A stretch of DNA of 64,000 nucleotides, taken from Stappia sp. MMSF_3263. Its GTDB lineage: Bacteria > Pseudomonadota > Alphaproteobacteria > Rhizobiales > Stappiaceae. The stretch is taken from the NCBI RefSeq assembly GCF_030733745.1, contig NZ_JASHIK010000019.1:41741-105740 (forward strand). The letters run 5' to 3'. Positions 8,637 through 19,096 of the stretch are shown here, in pieces. Position numbers and translations under genes: made by a program. The notes under the pieces are model-generated. The model did not search any database. It was not told the DNA's origin and saw nothing but the letters and a program-made list of their open reading frames with translations. Numbering within the stretch: position 1 is the first letter of the stretch; each line of letters opens with the position of its first letter.

Positions 8637-9664
8637 TGGCGTTGCCCAAGGGTGACGGCGCCCCGCGCCATGTCCCGGTTCTGCTGTCGGAAGTTGTTTC
8701 CGCGCTCGGTGACATCGAGGGATGCACGGTCCTGGATGGCACGTTCGGGGCTGGCGGCTACACCCGCGCGTTCCTCGATGCCGGTGCCGCTGTCATTGCC
8801 GTCGACCGGGATCCGGACGCAATCGCTGCAGGGCAGGCGCTTGCCGCCGGCAGCGCTGGCAGGCTGGCCCTCGTCGAGGGACGCTTTTCGGAGCTGGATG
8901 CGCATGCCCAGGCAAGCGGTCATGCGGGCGTGGATGCCGTGGTGCTCGATCTGGGTGTCTCGTCCATGCAGCTCGACGAGGCGGAGCGCGGGTTCTCCTT
9001 CCGTAGCGACGGACCGCTCGACATGCGCATGGAGCAGCAGGGGCTTTCCGCCGCCGATGTAGTCAACCAAATGCCGCAACGCGACCTGACCAGGGTGATC
9101 GGCATCCTGGGTGAGGAAAAGCGCGCATCTTCGGTGTCGCGGGCGATCGCCGAGCGGCGCAAGGAACGTCCCTTCGAGCGCACATCGGATCTCGCCGCGG
9201 TCGTCGAGAAGGTTGTCGGGCGCTCCTTCAAGGGCAAGCAGATCCATCCGGCGACACGAACCTTCCAGGCCCTGCGCATCTATGTGAACCGGGAGCTGGA
9301 CGAGGTTGTCGAGGCCCTGGCCGCTGCCGAGCGCGCATTGCTTCCCGGCGGGCGGCTGGTCGTCGTCACGTTCCACAGCCTCGAGGACCGGATCGTCAAG
9401 CGCTTCCTGGCGGAGCGCAGCAGGACCCGCGCGGGCGGGTCGCGTCACCTGCCGGAAGCGGAAGTGCCGCCGGCGACATTCGAACTGATTGCCCGCGGCG
9501 CGGTCGATCCGACCGAGGCCGAGGTCGCCGCCAACCCCCGCGCCCGGTCCGCGAAACTGAGGGCCGCACGGCGCACCGACGCCCCGGCGCGCGAGATCGA
9601 TCCCCGCGAGCTTGGCGCGCCGCGCGTCGTCGCGCCCGGGCAGTGGGAAGAGGTGAAACCATGA
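8633..9664 (+). CDS. rsmH: 16S rRNA (cytosine1402-N4)-methyltransferase
   Basis: RsmH (MraW) uses S-adenosylmethionine to methylate N4 of C1402 in the 16S rRNA P-site. The protein has 343 residues. The SAM motif [14 protein letters not shown] follows the N-terminal HVPVLLSEV signature, and the family blocks [25 protein letters not shown] and [15 protein letters not shown] are present. Two adjacent in-frame ATGs occur at 8633 and 8636; the first overlaps the mraZ stop codon. It ends in an ATGA overlap with ftsL, indicating translational coupling. Confidence 0.97.
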   Translation: MMALPKGDGAPRHVPVLLSEVVSALGDIEGCTVLDGTFGAGGYTRAFLDAGAAVIAVDRDPDAIAAGQALAAGSAGRLALVEGRFSELDAHAQASGHAGVDAVVLDLGVSSMQLDEAERGFSFRSDGPLDMRMEQQGLSAADVVNQMPQRDLTRVIGILGEEKRASSVSRAIAERRKERPFERTSDLAAVVEKVVGRSFKGKQIHPATRTFQALRIYVNRELDEVVEALAAAERALLPGGRLVVVTFHSLEDRIVKRFLAERSRTRAGGSRHLPEAEVPPATFELIARGAVDPTEAEVAANPRARSAKLRAARRTDAPAREIDPRELGAPRVVAPGQWEEVKP

Positions 9665-10017
9665 GCCGCTACACGAACATCGTCCTTGCCGTTGGCGTGC
9701 TGGCCGCCGCCGCCGCCGTCTACGACATGAAGCATGATGCGGAACGCTCGGCCGAACATGTCGCCGAGTTGCAGCGCCAGATCGATCAGGAGCGCGAACA
9801 GCTTCAACTGCTCAAGGCCGAATGGAGCCTTCTCAACGATCCCAGCCGCCTGCAGCGGCTGGTCGAGCGATATAACGAGCACCTGTCCCTGGAGCCGCTT
9901 TCGGTCGAACAGATCACCCGGATCGAGGATGTGCCGGTCAAGCCCGTGCATCTGGCTCCGATCGACAGCAACGCGACGCTCGGCGGTTATGCCGGGTCGG
10001 CGCCCGTGGTTCGATAG
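9661..10017 (+). CDS. ftsL: Cell division protein FtsL
   Basis: A 118-residue bitopic protein. A short cytoplasmic start leads into a membrane segment at about residues 5-22, followed by a periplasmic heptad-rich coiled coil (about 25-65) with alternating Leu and charged residues. FtsL forms a complex with FtsB and FtsQ that activates FtsWI. FtsL proteins have little sequence conservation, so the call rests on size, topology and position between rsmH and ftsI. It overlaps rsmH by 4 bp. FtsB is not in this window. Confidence 0.9.
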   Translation: MSRYTNIVLAVGVLAAAAAVYDMKHDAERSAEHVAELQRQIDQEREQLQLLKAEWSLLNDPSRLQRLVERYNEHLSLEPLSVEQITRIEDVPVKPVHLAPIDSNATLGGYAGSAPVVR

Positions 10018-10027
10018 GAAGGGCGAG

Positions 10028-11740
10028 ATGGCGGTGACTGATCAGCCCGTATCCTTCCTGCAGCGCCGTGCCGTCGGCGAACGGCATGTGCCGCGCGGAC
10101 CCTCGACGCATGCGGTGCGCAGCCGGGTGCGCATGGCGATGGTCGTCTTCGCCATGGTTTACATGGCGATTGGCGGCCGGCTGGTGATGCTGGGGATGAG
10201 CGAGGAAGCGCGCTCGGTTTCCTATATCTCGGCGCAGGACAGCGTGGCCGCATCCCGGCCCGATCTCGTCGATCGCAACGGCCAGATCCTGGCAACCGAC
10301 ATCAAGACGGCCTCGCTCTTTGCCGAACCGCGCAAGATCATCGATGTCGACGAGGCGCTGGAGGGCATCGCCAGCGTGCTGCCGGAACTGGGTACGGATG
10401 CGGTGCGCAAGCGCCTGGCCAGCAATGCCGGCTTCATATGGCTGAAGCGCGAGCTGACCCCACGCCAGCGCACGATGATCCACGACCTCGGCATTCCCGG
10501 CGTCGGTTTCCTCGAGGAAAACAGCCGCTTTTATCCAGGCGGCCCGACCGCAAGTCATATCGTCGGATCGGTCAATGTCGACAACCAGGGCATCTCCGGC
10601 ATGGAGCTTGCCGTCGACAAGGCCTGGCTTGGCGACCTGCAGCAGCTTGGCTTTGCCAGCGACCGGCCGATGGAGCCGGTGAACCTTGCGGTCGACCTGC
10701 GGGTCCAGCATGTGGTGCGTGACGAACTTTCCAAGGCGCTGGAGCGCTACCGGGCAATCGCGGGCGTCGGCATCATTCTCGATGTCGAGACCGGCGAAGT
10801 GGTGGCGATGTCGTCGCTGCCGGACTTTGACCCCAACGACCGCGCCCAGGCGCTGGAGAAGGATCGCCTCAACCGCGCGTCCGGCGGCGTCTTCGAGATG
10901 GGCTCGGTGTTCAAGGGTTTCACCGTCGCGATGGCGCTCGACAGCGGCCGGGTAACGATGAACGACAGCTTCGACGCAACGCGCCCGCTGCGCGTCGGCG
11001 GACGCACCATCGACGACTTCCACGGCAAGCGGCGGCTCCTGTCGGTGGCCGAGACCTTCATCTACTCGTCCAATATCGGCACCGCCAAGATGATGCTGAG
11101 CGCCGGCATCGACGAGCAGAAGGCGTTTCTCAAGCGGCTCGGCCTGACAACGCGAACCCAGACCGACCTGCCGGAAGTCGCGACGCCCCTTCTGCCGCCG
11201 AAATGGAACGAGCTTGCCGCGATCACCATTTCCTTCGGCCACGGTATCTCGGTAACGCCGCTGCAGACAGCGGTGGCGACCGCCGCGCTGGTCAATGGCG
11301 GACGCTTGATCCCGCCGACATTCGCTCCGCGCACCCGCGAAGAAGCGGCCGCGCTGGCCGAGCAGGTGGTGACGCCGCAGACCAGCGAAATCATGCGCTA
11401 CCTGTTCAGGCTCAACGTCCAGTCGGGCTCCGGCCGGCGTGCTGAAGTGCCGGGCTACATGGTCGGAGGCAAGACCGGAACGGCGGAAAAGATCGAGAAT
11501 GGCCGCTACGTATCCAACAAGCGCCGCAATTCTTTCCTTTCTGCGTTCCCTATCGACAAGCCGCGTTACGTTGTTCTGGTGGTTCTTGACGAGCCGAAGT
11601 CGGAGCGCGAGGGGATTGGCGCAACGGCAGGACTCAATACGGCGCCGCTGACGGCCGCCATCATTCGCCGCGCGGCACCGATGCTGGGTGTGCTGCCGAA
11701 CTTCGGAGAACGGACGGAGACGGTATCGATTTCCTATTGA
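10028..11740 (+). CDS. ftsI: Peptidoglycan D,D-transpeptidase FtsI (PBP3)
   Basis: A 570-residue class B penicillin-binding protein that crosslinks septal peptidoglycan. It has a short cytoplasmic tail, a membrane segment at about residues 37-57, a pedestal domain containing SRPDLVDRNG, and a transpeptidase domain. The active-site motifs are all intact: Ser293-x-x-Lys296 (GSVFKGF), Ser347-Ser-Asn349, and Lys482-Thr-Gly484 (GGKTGTAEK). The ATG at 10028 follows GGAAGGGCGAG, 10 bp after ftsL; it works with FtsW, encoded downstream. Confidence 0.97.
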   Translation: MAVTDQPVSFLQRRAVGERHVPRGPSTHAVRSRVRMAMVVFAMVYMAIGGRLVMLGMSEEARSVSYISAQDSVAASRPDLVDRNGQILATDIKTASLFAEPRKIIDVDEALEGIASVLPELGTDAVRKRLASNAGFIWLKRELTPRQRTMIHDLGIPGVGFLEENSRFYPGGPTASHIVGSVNVDNQGISGMELAVDKAWLGDLQQLGFASDRPMEPVNLAVDLRVQHVVRDELSKALERYRAIAGVGIILDVETGEVVAMSSLPDFDPNDRAQALEKDRLNRASGGVFEMGSVFKGFTVAMALDSGRVTMNDSFDATRPLRVGGRTIDDFHGKRRLLSVAETFIYSSNIGTAKMMLSAGIDEQKAFLKRLGLTTRTQTDLPEVATPLLPPKWNELAAITISFGHGISVTPLQTAVATAALVNGGRLIPPTFAPRTREEAAALAEQVVTPQTSEIMRYLFRLNVQSGSGRRAEVPGYMVGGKTGTAEKIENGRYVSNKRRNSFLSAFPIDKPRYVVLVVLDEPKSEREGIGATAGLNTAPLTAAIIRRAAPMLGVLPNFGERTETVSISY

Positions 11741-11819
11741 CCGGGCCGGCAGGAACGGGGTCGCACCGCAGTTCCCGCCAGGTCCTGATGACGATGCACA
11801 ACGGATATTGGCGCTAGAC

Positions 11820-14800
11820 ATGCTGTTGAAGGACCTCACCGGCGAACAGGTGCTCGCCGCACCCGAGTTCGAAGTCGAGATCGCCGGGTTGTCCGCGGAC
11901 AGCCGCACCGTGACCGACGGGTTCGTGTTCGCGGCGCTGAAAGGCGCGCGCACGGACGGTACACGCTTCATAGAGGCTGCCCGTGCCTCGGGTGCCGGCG
12001 CGATCCTGGTCGGCCAGGACACGCCGCTTGCGGTGCTTGGCGAGGATGCCCCGACGTGTCCCGTCATCGTCAGCGACGACCCGCGCCGGACGCTCGCGCT
12101 GATGGCGGCCCGCTTTTACGAGCGGCAACCGGAAACGCTGGTGGCGGTTACCGGGACGAGCGGCAAGACATCGGTTGCCGTCTTCGTTCGGCAGATCTTC
12201 GCCCATGCCGGGTTCGAGGCCGCGAGCCTGGGTACGATCGGAACAGTGACAAGCCGGGGCGCGCTCTATGGCAGCCTGACGACACCGGATCCGGTGTCCC
12301 TCCACCAGACGCTGGCCCAGCTGGCGGACGACGGCATTACCCATGCCGCGCTGGAGGCGTCCAGTCACGGGCTCGACCAGCGCCGCCTTGATGGGCTTGA
12401 GCTGAAGGCTGCGGCCTTCACCAATCTCGGCCGCGACCATCTCGACTACCATCCGGACGTCGAGCACTACCTTGCCGCCAAGATGCGGCTGTTCGACACG
12501 CTCCTCGATGCCGAGCGGCCCGTGGTGCTGGAACCGGCCGCGCCGTACGCATGGCGGGTGGCGGCGGCGGCGCGCGAGCACGGGCACCGCGTCTTCACGG
12601 TCGGCGAGGGTGGCGAGGACATTCGGCTTCTCGACATCCGCCATGACGGCTTCGCCCAGATCCTGTCCCTTGAGACCGAGGCGGGTGCACGCGAGGTGCG
12701 GTTGCCGCTGGCCGGGCGCTTCCAGGTTTCCAACGCGCTGATCGCGGCGGGGCTGGCGATCTGTTCCGGTGTGCCGATCGAGGATGCGCTTGACGCGCTT
12801 GAAGTGCTCGAAGGCGCTCCCGGCCGGCTGGAACTGGTCGGCGAGACCGATGACGGCGCGCTTGTCTTCGTCGACTATGCCCACAAGCCGGACGCACTCG
12901 ACACCGCGCTGGCCGCGCTCAGGCCCTTCACCAAGGGGCGGCTTCTGGTGGTGTTCGGCGCGGGCGGGGACCGCGATCCTGGCAAGCGTCCGCTGATGGG
13001 AGCGGCGGCGCATCGGCAGGCGGACATCGTCATCGTCACCGACGACAACCCGCGCAGCGAGGATCCGGCGACCATCCGAGCGGCGATCCTCGACGGGGCG
13101 CCGGATGCGCTGGAAATCGGCGATCGCCGCGATGCTATCGAGGCCGCCGTCGGGATGCTGCAACCCGGAGACGTCCTTTGCATCGCCGGCAAGGGGCACG
13201 AACCCGGGCAGATCGTTGGTGACGAAGTGCTGCCGTTCTCCGACCACGAGGTGGCGCGCGAGGCGCTCGCCGCTGTTGCCGAAAGCGATCTGTTCGGCGC
13301 GCTGGAGGATGACGGGCTCGGGCTGGATCTCGACCTCGACGATGCGCTGGAGCAGGCGCTCGCCGAGACGTTCGAGCCGGAGACGGAAACGACGGAAGAG
13401 GAAGAGCCGGCCGAACTCCTGATCCTGGGCGGCGATGTCGGAGAGGCCGAGGTCCGGGACGCTCCGGACGCAGAGAACGCGCCGGTCAAAAGGGCGGCAT
13501 TTGCCGACGACGATTTGCTTGACGAGCTCTTCGCCGAGGAAGATTTCTCAGAAGCAGAAGCAGAAGCAGAAGCAGAAGCAGAAGCAGAAGCAGAAGCAGA
13601 AGCAGAAGCAGAAGCAGAAGCCGGCATGTTCCCTGAGGATGACGCCGGCGGCGAGATCCTCGACGCCGACACGGCGACGACCGCCGATGACACGGGTGAC
13701 CTCGACGCGAACGAGGCCGCTGTCGCCGGAGAGCCGGAAACGGGCGGGGCGGACGAACTCCTTCCGGAGGATGACGTCTTTGCCGAAGAGGTCGACGATT
13801 TCCTCTCCGAGGATGTGGGCGAAGCCGACGACGCAACCGAACAGGCGGACGGGCCGACGGAGCGTGTCGCGGCGGCGATGCCGCCGCCAGCTGCACCGAT
13901 ATTCACCGCTGTTCCCCGTGCCACCGCTCCCCGTGCCATCGCTCCTCGTGCCGCCGCGATTTCCCTTTCGGCACCCGGCGAGCCGGTCGAAGCGGAACCG
14001 GATCGGCCGCTGTGGCGCCTTGACGAGATGGTCGAGGCCACAAGCGGCGAGTTGCGCGGCGCCGATATTCCTGACATCTCCGGCATCTCCATCGACAGCC
14101 GCAGCATTGCTCCGGGCGAGGCCTTCGTCGCGATCGCAGGCGAGCGTTTCGACGGCCATGACTTCGTCGGCAAGGCGCTTGCCGGCGGTGCCGGTCTTGC
14201 CGTCGTGGCGCGGGACAGGCTGGACCGACTTCCCGCGGACGGGCGCTATCTCGTCGTCGACGATCCGCTGGCGGCGCTGCGCGACCTGGGCCGTGCCGCG
14301 CGGGCCCGCAGCCGGGCGCGGATCGTGGCGGTCACCGGATCCGTCGGCAAGACCAGCACCAAGGACATGCTGAAACTGGCGCTCGACCCTTCGGGACGCA
14401 CGCATGCCCCTGTCGCTTCCTTCAACAATCACTGGGGCGTGCCGCTGACCCTCGCAAGGATGCCGGCGGACACGGAGTTCGGTGTTTTCGAAATCGGCAT
14501 GAACCATCCCGGCGAGATCACGCCGCTGGTGCAGATGGTGCGTCCGCATGCGGTGATCGTGACAACGGTGGAAGCGGTTCACCTGGAGTTCTTCGGCTCG
14601 CTGGAACGCATCGCCCAGGCCAAGGCGGAGATCTTCCTCGGTCTCGAGCCGGGCGGTCTGGCGCTGCTGAACCGCGACAACAACCAGTTTGATCTGCTGA
14701 CCTATCTGGCGAAGGCCGCCGGCATTCGCCGCATCGCCACGTTCGGCCGCGCCGGACCGGCGGACGTTGAGGCCGAGCGGATTTCGGCGCAGACCGGCTG

Positions 14801-15425
14801 CACCTCCATTTCCGGCCATGTGTTCGGCCAGAAGATCGCCTACAAGGTGGGCGCTCCGGGCGAGCACCTTGTGACCAATAGTCTTGCGGTGCTGGCCGCC
14901 GTTGCGGAACTGGGCGGCGACCTTGCCCGGGCAGGCATGGCGCTGGCCGCGTTTCGCGCACCGAAAGGGCGCGGGGAGCAGGCAAGCCTGCGCCTTGCCG
15001 AAGGGCGCGCGACGCTGATCGACGAGAGCTACAACGCCAATCCCGCATCGATGCGTGCCGCGCTCGGGCTGCTGCGGGAGACGCCGATCGAGCGCAACGG
15101 CAGGCGTATCGCCGTGATCGGCGACATGCTCGAGCTTGGCGATGCGGAACAGCAACTTCACGCAGCGTTGCGCGGGCCTGTTGCCGAATCCGGTGCAGAT
15201 CTCGTTTACTGCGCCGGACCGCGCATGCACGCCTTATGGGAACTGTTGCCGAAGCACCAGCGCGGCGCCTATTCCGAGGAAGCGGCGAGCCTGCAATCGC
15301 TGCTGATCGAGGATATCCGGCCTGGCGACGTGATCATGATCAAGGGATCGCTCGGCACGCGGATGGGTCCGCTGGTCGAAGCGCTCAAGCGCGAATTCCC
15401 CGTCGAAGACGACGGAGCCGAATAG
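11820..15425 (+). CDS. murEF: Fused MurE-MurF: UDP-MurNAc-tripeptide synthetase + D-Ala-D-Ala-adding ligase
   Basis: One uninterrupted 1,201-residue frame encodes two Mur ligases. Residues 1 to about 485 are MurE: P-loop TGTSGKTS with Lys116 (Ser replaces the usual Asn), LEASSHGLDQRRL, and DNPR at 409-412, the signature of meso-diaminopimelate-adding MurE. Residues about 730-1201 are MurF: SRSIAPGEAFVAI, P-loop TGSVGKTST with Lys844, EIGMNHPGEI and DESYNANPASMRAAL. Between them is a linker of about 240 residues, very acidic with Ala/Pro-rich parts, including (EA)12 at residues 578-601. In most bacteria these are separate adjacent genes; a MurE-MurF fusion is known in Bordetella. The fusion would couple consecutive cytoplasmic steps. 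No stop or frameshift signature lies between the domains. The start has only a weak ribosome-binding site. Confidence 0.95.
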   Translation: MLLKDLTGEQVLAAPEFEVEIAGLSADSRTVTDGFVFAALKGARTDGTRFIEAARASGAGAILVGQDTPLAVLGEDAPTCPVIVSDDPRRTLALMAARFYERQPETLVAVTGTSGKTSVAVFVRQIFAHAGFEAASLGTIGTVTSRGALYGSLTTPDPVSLHQTLAQLADDGITHAALEASSHGLDQRRLDGLELKAAAFTNLGRDHLDYHPDVEHYLAAKMRLFDTLLDAERPVVLEPAAPYAWRVAAAAREHGHRVFTVGEGGEDIRLLDIRHDGFAQILSLETEAGAREVRLPLAGRFQVSNALIAAGLAICSGVPIEDALDALEVLEGAPGRLELVGETDDGALVFVDYAHKPDALDTALAALRPFTKGRLLVVFGAGGDRDPGKRPLMGAAAHRQADIVIVTDDNPRSEDPATIRAAILDGAPDALEIGDRRDAIEAAVGMLQPGDVLCIAGKGHEPGQIVGDEVLPFSDHEVAREALAAVAESDLFGALEDDGLGLDLDLDDALEQALAETFEPETETTEEEEPAELLILGGDVGEAEVRDAPDAENAPVKRAAFADDDLLDELFAEEDFSEAEAEAEAEAEAEAEAEAEAEAEAGMFPEDDAGGEILDADTATTADDTGDLDANEAAVAGEPETGGADELLPEDDVFAEEVDDFLSEDVGEADDATEQADGPTERVAAAMPPPAAPIFTAVPRATAPRAIAPRAAAISLSAPGEPVEAEPDRPLWRLDEMVEATSGELRGADIPDISGISIDSRSIAPGEAFVAIAGERFDGHDFVGKALAGGAGLAVVARDRLDRLPADGRYLVVDDPLAALRDLGRAARARSRARIVAVTGSVGKTSTKDMLKLALDPSGRTHAPVASFNNHWGVPLTLARMPADTEFGVFEIGMNHPGEITPLVQMVRPHAVIVTTVEAVHLEFFGSLERIAQAKAEIFLGLEPGGLALLNRDNNQFDLLTYLAKAAGIRRIATFGRAGPADVEAERISAQTGCTSISGHVFGQKIAYKVGAPGEHLVTNSLAVLAAVAELGGDLARAGMALAAFRAPKGRGEQASLRLAEGRATLIDESYNANPASMRAALGLLRETPIERNGRRIAVIGDMLELGDAEQQLHAALRGPVAESGADLVYCAGPRMHALWELLPKHQRGAYSEEAASLQSLLIEDIRPGDVIMIKGSLGTRMGPLVEALKREFPVEDDGAE
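13551..13622 (+). repeat. Hexanucleotide tandem repeat (GAAGCA)11 GAAGCC inside murEF
   Basis: Twelve tandem 6-bp units encode (Glu-Ala)12 in the MurE-MurF linker. Eleven are identical and the last differs only at its third-codon base (GCC). Each unit is two codons, so slipped-strand changes in copy number would keep the frame and only lengthen or shorten the linker. The near-absence of synonymous variation, despite codon choice elsewhere in the linker, points to recent expansion. Confidence 0.98.
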
Positions 15426-15438
15426 GAACGTCTGATAG

Positions 15439-16524
<1,086 letters not shown>

Positions 16525-16528
16525 GGCG

Positions 16529-17929
16529 ATGATCGCGGTCAGCTGCTTCACGGGCAGGACTGTCGCCGTCTTCGGCCTTGGAGGGTCGGGGATCGCGACG
16601 GCGCGCGCGCTTCTTGCCGGTGGCGCCAGGGTTGTTGCATTCGACGATAATCCGGCCGGTTGCGAGACGGCGCGCACCGCAGGGATCGAGGTCGCCGACC
16701 TGCGCCAGGCCGACTGGACCGGCATCGCGGCGCTGGTATTGGCACCCGGCGTTCCTCTGACCCATCCGCAGCCGCACTGGAGCGTCGATCTTGCGCGGGC
16801 GCACGGGGTCGAGGTGATCGGCGATATCGAGCTTTTCGTCCGCGAGCGGAACCGCACTGCGCTGGATGCGCCGCTTGTCGCGATCACCGGGACCAACGGC
16901 AAGTCGACGACCACGGCCCTGATCGCGCATGTCCTGAAGGCGGCGGGCCGGGACGTGCAGATGGGCGGCAATATCGGCGTTCCGATCCTGGAACTGGAAG
17001 AGGCGAGCGCCGGTCGCATCCACGTGATCGAATGCTCCTCCTACCAGATCGATCTGGCACCCTCGCTTGCGCCGTCTGTCGGCGTTCTGCTCAACATCAC
17101 GCCGGACCATCTCGACCGACACGGCACGCTTGCCGGTTACGCGGCCGTCAAGGAGCGCCTGATCGCCGGCAGCCGCATGGCCATCGTGGGTGTCGACGAC
17201 AGCCTGAGCGCGGCGATCGCCGATCGGGCCGGGCAGGGGGGAACCGAGACCCTGCGCATCAGCGCGCGCCATCCGGTGGCCGACGGCGTCTATGCCGAGG
17301 GCAGCAGCGTATGGCTGGCGCAGGCCGCGATGCAGACGCCGTTTGTCGACCTTGCCCCGATCACCTCGCTGCGCGGTGCGCACAACGCGCAGAACGCGGC
17401 CGCCGCGATTGCTGTTTGCCGGAAACTGGGTCTGTCGGATGAGGAGATCCGCGGCGGACTGGAGAGCTTTCCCGGACTTGAACACCGGATGGAAGTGGTG
17501 GCGCGCGCAGGTCGCGTGCTCTTCGTCAACGATAGCAAGGCGACCAATGCCGATGCCGCGGAGCGTGCGCTGGCAAGCTATGAGCGGATCTACTGGATCG
17601 CCGGAGGGCGTGCGAAGGCCGGCGGGATCGACAGCCTGCAGCCGTATTTCGGGCGGATTGCCAAGGCCTACCTGATCGGCGAGGCGGCGGATGCCTTCGC
17701 CGCCACGCTCGATGGGCGTGTGGCTTTCGAGACTTGCGGCACGCTGGCTGAGGCAACCATGGTGGCCGCGCGCGACGCGGGCCGGGACGCCCATGACGAG
17801 CCGGTGGTGCTGTTGTCGCCGGCCTGCGCCTCCTTCGACCAGTTTCCCAATTTCGAGGCCCGCGGGCGGGCGTTTTCCGAGGCGGCACGGTCCGCCGCCT
17901 CGCGCCACGCCGGACAGGAGGTTGCCTGA
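16529..17929 (+). CDS. murD: UDP-N-acetylmuramoyl-L-alanine--D-glutamate ligase
   Basis: MurD adds D-glutamate to UDP-MurNAc-L-Ala using ATP. The protein has 466 residues: an N-terminal Rossmann-like UDP-binding domain ([12 protein letters not shown]), a central P-loop [12 protein letters not shown], the [11 protein letters not shown] motif, and a C-terminal domain with [10 protein letters not shown] and GGRAKAGG. It lies between mraY (4 bp upstream) and ftsW, with its TGA overlapping the ftsW ATG by one base. Confidence 0.98.
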   Translation: MIAVSCFTGRTVAVFGLGGSGIATARALLAGGARVVAFDDNPAGCETARTAGIEVADLRQADWTGIAALVLAPGVPLTHPQPHWSVDLARAHGVEVIGDIELFVRERNRTALDAPLVAITGTNGKSTTTALIAHVLKAAGRDVQMGGNIGVPILELEEASAGRIHVIECSSYQIDLAPSLAPSVGVLLNITPDHLDRHGTLAGYAAVKERLIAGSRMAIVGVDDSLSAAIADRAGQGGTETLRISARHPVADGVYAEGSSVWLAQAAMQTPFVDLAPITSLRGAHNAQNAAAAIAVCRKLGLSDEEIRGGLESFPGLEHRMEVVARAGRVLFVNDSKATNADAAERALASYERIYWIAGGRAKAGGIDSLQPYFGRIAKAYLIGEAADAFAATLDGRVAFETCGTLAEATMVAARDAGRDAHDEPVVLLSPACASFDQFPNFEARGRAFSEAARSAASRHAGQEVA

Positions 17930-19086
17930 TGGTCAGCCGCGCAGATCGCAGTCCCTTTGCCGAATGGCTCTGGACCGTCGACCGGTATCTGGTTGCCGGC
18001 TTCATCATCCTCATGATCGGCGGCATCGTCCTGTCCTTCGCCGCCAGTCCGGCGGTGGCCGAAAGGCTCGGGATCGACAGCTATCATTTCATCAAGCGGC
18101 AGGCGATGTTCCTGCTGCCGGCTCTCGCCTTGATGCTGGCGATCTCGGCCCTGAGCCCGCGCATGGTGCGCCGGGCCGCTCTCCTGCTCTTTGCGGTCGC
18201 GCTGGTGATGATGGTGGCGACACTCTTCATTGGTCTGGAGGCCAAGGGCGCCCGGCGCTGGATCAACCTGCTCGGCTTCTCGATCCAGCCCTCGGAGTTT
18301 CTCAAGCCCGCACTGATCGTTCTGGTTTCCTTCCTGCTGTCGGAAGGAGGTCGCCGGCCAGAGGTTCCCGGCACCCTGTTCTCGCTGCTGCTGTTCATCA
18401 TGGCGGCCGCCTTGCTTGTCGCCCAGCCCGACTTCGGCCAGACCATGCTGCTGGCCCTGGTCTTCGCGGCGCTGATCTTCCTGAACGGCCTGTCATGGAT
18501 GGCAATCGTGCCGATCGGCACGCTCGGCATCGGCGGCCTTGTCGCCGCCTATGTCATGCTTCCGCACGTGCAAAGCCGTGTCGACCGGTTCCTCGATCCA
18601 AGCTCGGGCGATACGTTCAACATCGACCGGGCGATCGAGGCCTTCGTCGCGGGCAGCTGGTTCGGCCGCGGGCCCGGCGAGGGCACCATCAAGCGCGTCC
18701 TTCCGGAAAGTCACACCGATTTCATCTTCGCTGTCGCCGCGGAGGAGTTCGGCATCGTCGTCTGCCTGCTGTTGCTTCTGGTCTTCACCTTCGTGGTGCT
18801 GCGCGGGCTCTCGCACGCCGCACAGGACAGCGACCCCTTCGGCCGGTTGGCGACCGCAGGACTGATGGTGCTTTTCGGCATCCAGGCCTGCATCAACATG
18901 GCGGTGAATCTCAACCTGATGCCCGCCAAGGGCATGACCCTGCCCTTCATCTCCTATGGCGGTTCCTCTCTGCTGGCGACCGCCATCTCGATGGGCTTCG
19001 TCCTGGCGCTGACGCGACGACGCCCGCAAGCCTCACGCTCCGACAGCGTGGTCGTCTCGCGGCTGTCTCCCGCCAGCCTGTCGTAA
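17929..19086 (+). CDS. ftsW: Septal peptidoglycan glycosyltransferase FtsW (SEDS family)
   Basis: A 385-residue polytopic membrane protein that polymerises lipid II together with FtsI. About ten membrane segments are visible. SEDS signatures include KGARRWINL, PSEFLKPALIVLVS, the AQPDFGQTMLL block and the C-terminal NLMPAKGMTLPFISYGGSS, the classic FtsW/RodA motif. Position in the dcw cluster between murD and murG makes it FtsW rather than RodA. It is coupled to murD by a one-base stop/start overlap. Confidence 0.97.
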   Translation: MVSRADRSPFAEWLWTVDRYLVAGFIILMIGGIVLSFAASPAVAERLGIDSYHFIKRQAMFLLPALALMLAISALSPRMVRRAALLLFAVALVMMVATLFIGLEAKGARRWINLLGFSIQPSEFLKPALIVLVSFLLSEGGRRPEVPGTLFSLLLFIMAAALLVAQPDFGQTMLLALVFAALIFLNGLSWMAIVPIGTLGIGGLVAAYVMLPHVQSRVDRFLDPSSGDTFNIDRAIEAFVAGSWFGRGPGEGTIKRVLPESHTDFIFAVAAEEFGIVVCLLLLLVFTFVVLRGLSHAAQDSDPFGRLATAGLMVLFGIQACINMAVNLNLMPAKGMTLPFISYGGSSLLATAISMGFVLALTRRRPQASRSDSVVVSRLSPASLS

Positions 19087-19096
19087 GCGAGGCGTC

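Noticed and set aside
11814..13247. Long open frame on the minus strand opposite murEF
   Set aside because: It is a shadow of the real plus-strand gene. Its composition and lack of any motif match the antisense of a GC-rich coding sequence.
13551..13622. Repeat array as a possible CRISPR or transposon feature
   Set aside because: The units are contiguous 6-mers with no spacers, in frame within a coding gene.
13486..13896. Minus-strand frame with a long polyleucine run
   Set aside because: It is simply the complement of the GAAGCA repeat, and has no start region, membrane topology or ribosome-binding site.
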